From: Moraxella caviae
Lineage (GTDB): Bacteria > Pseudomonadota > Gammaproteobacteria > Pseudomonadales > Moraxellaceae
DNA: 64,000 bases
Reading direction: 5' to 3'
Assembly: GCF_002014985.1 (NCBI RefSeq)
Contig: NZ_MUXU01000022.1
Span: 5,513 to 69,512, forward strand
Position numbers and translations under genes: made by a program. Positions 61,893 through 64,000 of the stretch are shown piece after piece (within the stretch, counting starts at the first letter, position 1; each line of letters begins with the position of its first letter). The notes beneath the pieces are model-generated. The model had not been told where the DNA came from and searched no databases. It worked only from the letters and a program-made list of their open reading frames with translations.

Positions 61893-63824
61893 TTATTCAG
61901 GCTTTTTCGCCACATAACGACCTTTTTCGGCGACAGCAGCGTCAAGCAGTGCGCTAAACTCATCAAGTGTCATCACGCCAAGGTTTTCGCCTTCACGCGT
62001 ACGCACATTGACCGTGCCATTTTCCACTTCTTTATCGCCCATCACCAGCATGAACGGAATGCGTTCTAGTGTGCGTTCACGGATTTTAAAGCCGATCTTT
62101 TCGTTGCGCAAATCAGCAAAAGCACGCACGCCTTTGGCGTTTAGCTTGGCGACCACGTCTTGACAAGCGGCGGCTTGATTGTCGGTGATGTTCATCACCA
62201 CCACTTGATTTGGCGCAAGCCAAGGTGGCATAAAGCCTGCATAATGCTCAATCAAAATACCGATAAAGCGCTCAAAGCTGCCCAAAATCGCACGGTGCAG
62301 CATGACAGGGCGCTCACGTTCGCCTTGTTCGTTGATGAATTCTGCGTCTAGGCGCTCTGGCAAGTTGAAATCCAGCTGTAGCGTACCGCATTGCCACACA
62401 CGGCCAAGGCAGTCTTTTAGGCTAAATTCAATTTTCGGGCCGTAAAATGCGCCTTCGCCTTCTTGAAGTTCCCAGCTTAGACCCGCGTCATTAAGCGCAT
62501 CCGCCAAGCCTTTTTCGGCATCGTCCCACATTTCATCAGAGCCGACACGCTTTTCTGGGCGAGTGGACAGCTTCATTTGCACATCATCAAAGCCAAAATC
62601 TTTGTACACATCAAGCGTCAGTTTGATGAAATCTTGTGCTTCTTTTTTGATTTGGGCGTGCGAGCAGAAAATATGGGCGTCATCTTGGGTGAAGCCGCGC
62701 ACACGCATGATGCCGTGCAGCGAGCCTGATGGTTCATTGCGGTGGCACGAGCCAAATTCCGCCAAGCGAATTGGCAAATCACGATAAGATTTCAAGCCTT
62801 GATTAAACACCTGCACATGGCAAGGGCAGTTCATCGGCTTGATGGCATAATCACGGCTTTCTGACGACGTGGTGAACATATTTTCGGCATAGTTTTCCCA
62901 ATGCCCAGAACGCTCCCATAGGCTTCTGTCCACGATTTGCGGCGTTTTGATTTCTAGATAACCATTGTCTTTTTGTACTTTGCGCATGTATTGCTCAAGC
63001 ACTTGCCAAATCGTCCAGCCATTTGGGTGCCAAAACACCATGCCGGGCGCTTGCTCTTGCATATGAAATAGATTGAGCGCCTTGCCGATTTTGCGGTGGT
63101 CGCGTTTTTCTGCTTCTTCAATGCGTGCGATGTAGGCTTTAAGTTCTTTTTTATCCGCCCAAGCTGTGCCATAAATGCGCTGCAACTGCTCATTTTTGGC
63201 ATCGCCACGCCAGTACGCGCCGCTCATTTTGGTCAGTTGGAATGCTTTTAGGAAGCGAGTGTTTGGAACGTGCGGGCCACGGCACATATCAATGTATTCT
63301 TGATGATAATACAGACCCATTTCGGTTTCGTCTGGCATATCGTCAATCAAGCGCAGTTTATAATCTTCGCCACGAGCTTTAAAAATGTCAATCACTTCAG
63401 CGCGCGGTGTCATTTTTTTGATGACGTCATAATCTTGGTCAATCAGCTCTTTCATGCGTGCTTCAATTTTCGCCATATCGTCAGGCGTAAAAGGGCGTTC
63501 GCTATAAATGTCATAATAAAAGCCATCTTCAATCACAGGGCCGATGACCATTTTTACTTCAGGGTACAGCTGTTTGACCGCATGACCCAAAAGGTGCGCG
63601 CACGAATGGCGAATGATTTCCACGCCTTCTTGGTTTTTTGGCGTGATAATTTCTACGTTGGCGTCTGTGGTGATGGGATCGCACGCATCAACCAATTTGC
63701 CATTGACACGCCCAGCAACAGTGGCTTTGGCAAGTCCTGCACCGATGTTTTGAGCGATTTGCATGACGGTGGTAGTGCCGTCAAATTCTCTGATGCTGCC
63801 GTCTGGCAAAGTGATAGCGACCAT
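61893..63824 (-). CDS. thrS: Threonine--tRNA ligase
   Basis: 643 aa. N-terminal TGS domain ([15 protein letters not shown]), editing domain with [16 protein letters not shown], class II core (motif 2 region [29 protein letters not shown], motif 3 [22 protein letters not shown]) and anticodon-binding domain. The start MVAITLPDG is canonical. Normally followed by infC; here a terminator and an acquired segment intervene. Confidence 0.97.
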   Translation of the reverse strand: MVAITLPDGSIREFDGTTTVMQIAQNIGAGLAKATVAGRVNGKLVDACDPITTDANVEIITPKNQEGVEIIRHSCAHLLGHAVKQLYPEVKMVIGPVIEDGFYYDIYSERPFTPDDMAKIEARMKELIDQDYDVIKKMTPRAEVIDIFKARGEDYKLRLIDDMPDETEMGLYYHQEYIDMCRGPHVPNTRFLKAFQLTKMSGAYWRGDAKNEQLQRIYGTAWADKKELKAYIARIEEAEKRDHRKIGKALNLFHMQEQAPGMVFWHPNGWTIWQVLEQYMRKVQKDNGYLEIKTPQIVDRSLWERSGHWENYAENMFTTSSESRDYAIKPMNCPCHVQVFNQGLKSYRDLPIRLAEFGSCHRNEPSGSLHGIMRVRGFTQDDAHIFCSHAQIKKEAQDFIKLTLDVYKDFGFDDVQMKLSTRPEKRVGSDEMWDDAEKGLADALNDAGLSWELQEGEGAFYGPKIEFSLKDCLGRVWQCGTLQLDFNLPERLDAEFINEQGERERPVMLHRAILGSFERFIGILIEHYAGFMPPWLAPNQVVVMNITDNQAAACQDVVAKLNAKGVRAFADLRNEKIGFKIRERTLERIPFMLVMGDKEVENGTVNVRTREGENLGVMTLDEFSALLDAAVAEKGRYVAKKPE

Positions 63825-63980
63825 AAAAGACCCTTAAAACTTAAATTTCATCGTGCCAAATTCGCACGTTCGTAAATAAAACGTCTAATTTTAGCAAAAA
63901 AGCGCGCCGTCTGCTACTGATTTTCAGCGCGGCTGTGTGGGGAGTTTGTAAATGGCGAATTTGCTGCGATAATTTTTGGC

Positions 63981-64000
63981 AAAAGGTAAAAGGTAAAAGG
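63981..64000. repeat. AAAAGGT tandem repeat at window end
   Basis: Two full and one partial copy of AAAAGGT; cut by the window edge, so true length is unknown. Confidence 0.7.

Noticed and set aside
1..64000. Haemophilus or Neisseria uptake sequences
   Set aside because: No clear repeats of AAGTGCGGT or GCCGTCTGAA were noticed.

Overview
The window is a 64 kb piece of a gammaproteobacterial chromosome that most resembles Moraxellaceae, probably Moraxella or a close relative. The reasons are the gene set and order (rppH/lgt/thyA, birA-coaX, argS-SPOR protein, ubiE-ubiJ-ubiB, complete nqrABCDEF, cmoA-cmoB, a DUF2788 protein), moderate GC and AT-rich intergenic DNA. The genus call is inference. 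No rRNA, CRISPR array or intact IS element was seen.

Layout. 1-6.9 kb: thymidylate synthase, lipoprotein maturation (lgt), RNA decapping (rppH), an OsmC/MAPEG pair, coaX-birA and a TauE/SafE transporter. 7.1-17.1 kb: smc, msrA, the cmoA/cmoB tRNA wobble pathway, a DUF2788 membrane protein, argS and a SPOR-domain protein. 17.3-25.1 kb: a DUF808 membrane protein, a small lipoprotein, rpsU, ftsQ-ftsA-ftsZ (apart from the mur genes and lpxC), a PHP-domain ribonuclease and an FKBP-type PPIase. 25.3-32.1 kb: LysE exporter, a TauD-like dioxygenase with an APC permease, and the ubiquinone genes ubiE-ubiJ-ubiB.

32.2-45.55 kb is an integrated mobile element in the 3' end of tRNA-Leu(CAA). An 18-bp direct repeat (32265-32282 and 45536-45553) bounds it. 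A tyrosine integrase lies at the left end and a DUF927 helicase/primase-like gene at the right end. An identical 18-bp arm-type repeat lies near both ends, and iteron clusters of opposite orientation (core GCGGGAACA) lie next to the integrase and the helicase. An AlpA-like regulator and a structured leader region complete the core. This architecture recalls P4-type phage satellites. No capsid, tail or packaging gene was recognised. The cargo is HicAB, BrnTA (with a broken second brnA) and VapBC toxin-antitoxin modules, a rhodanese lipoprotein, a DUF4298 protein, and a cassette in which two paralogous RelA/SpoT-type nucleotidyltransferases flank a small candidate antitoxin and a Doc/Fic toxin. 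This cassette, with a 329-aa unknown protein after it, is the best candidate for an undescribed anti-phage or element-stability system.

45.6-64 kb: convergent to the element come bioC, bioF and a small lipoprotein, then tRNA-Pro(GGG), the Na+-translocating NADH:quinone oxidoreductase operon, hisA, rnr, rimI, infC (with an AUU start), an AT-rich insert with an MFS transporter and a small secreted protein, and thrS. The insert separates infC from thrS. The secreted-protein promoter has a run of eight C between its -35 and -10 elements, a possible phase-variation switch.
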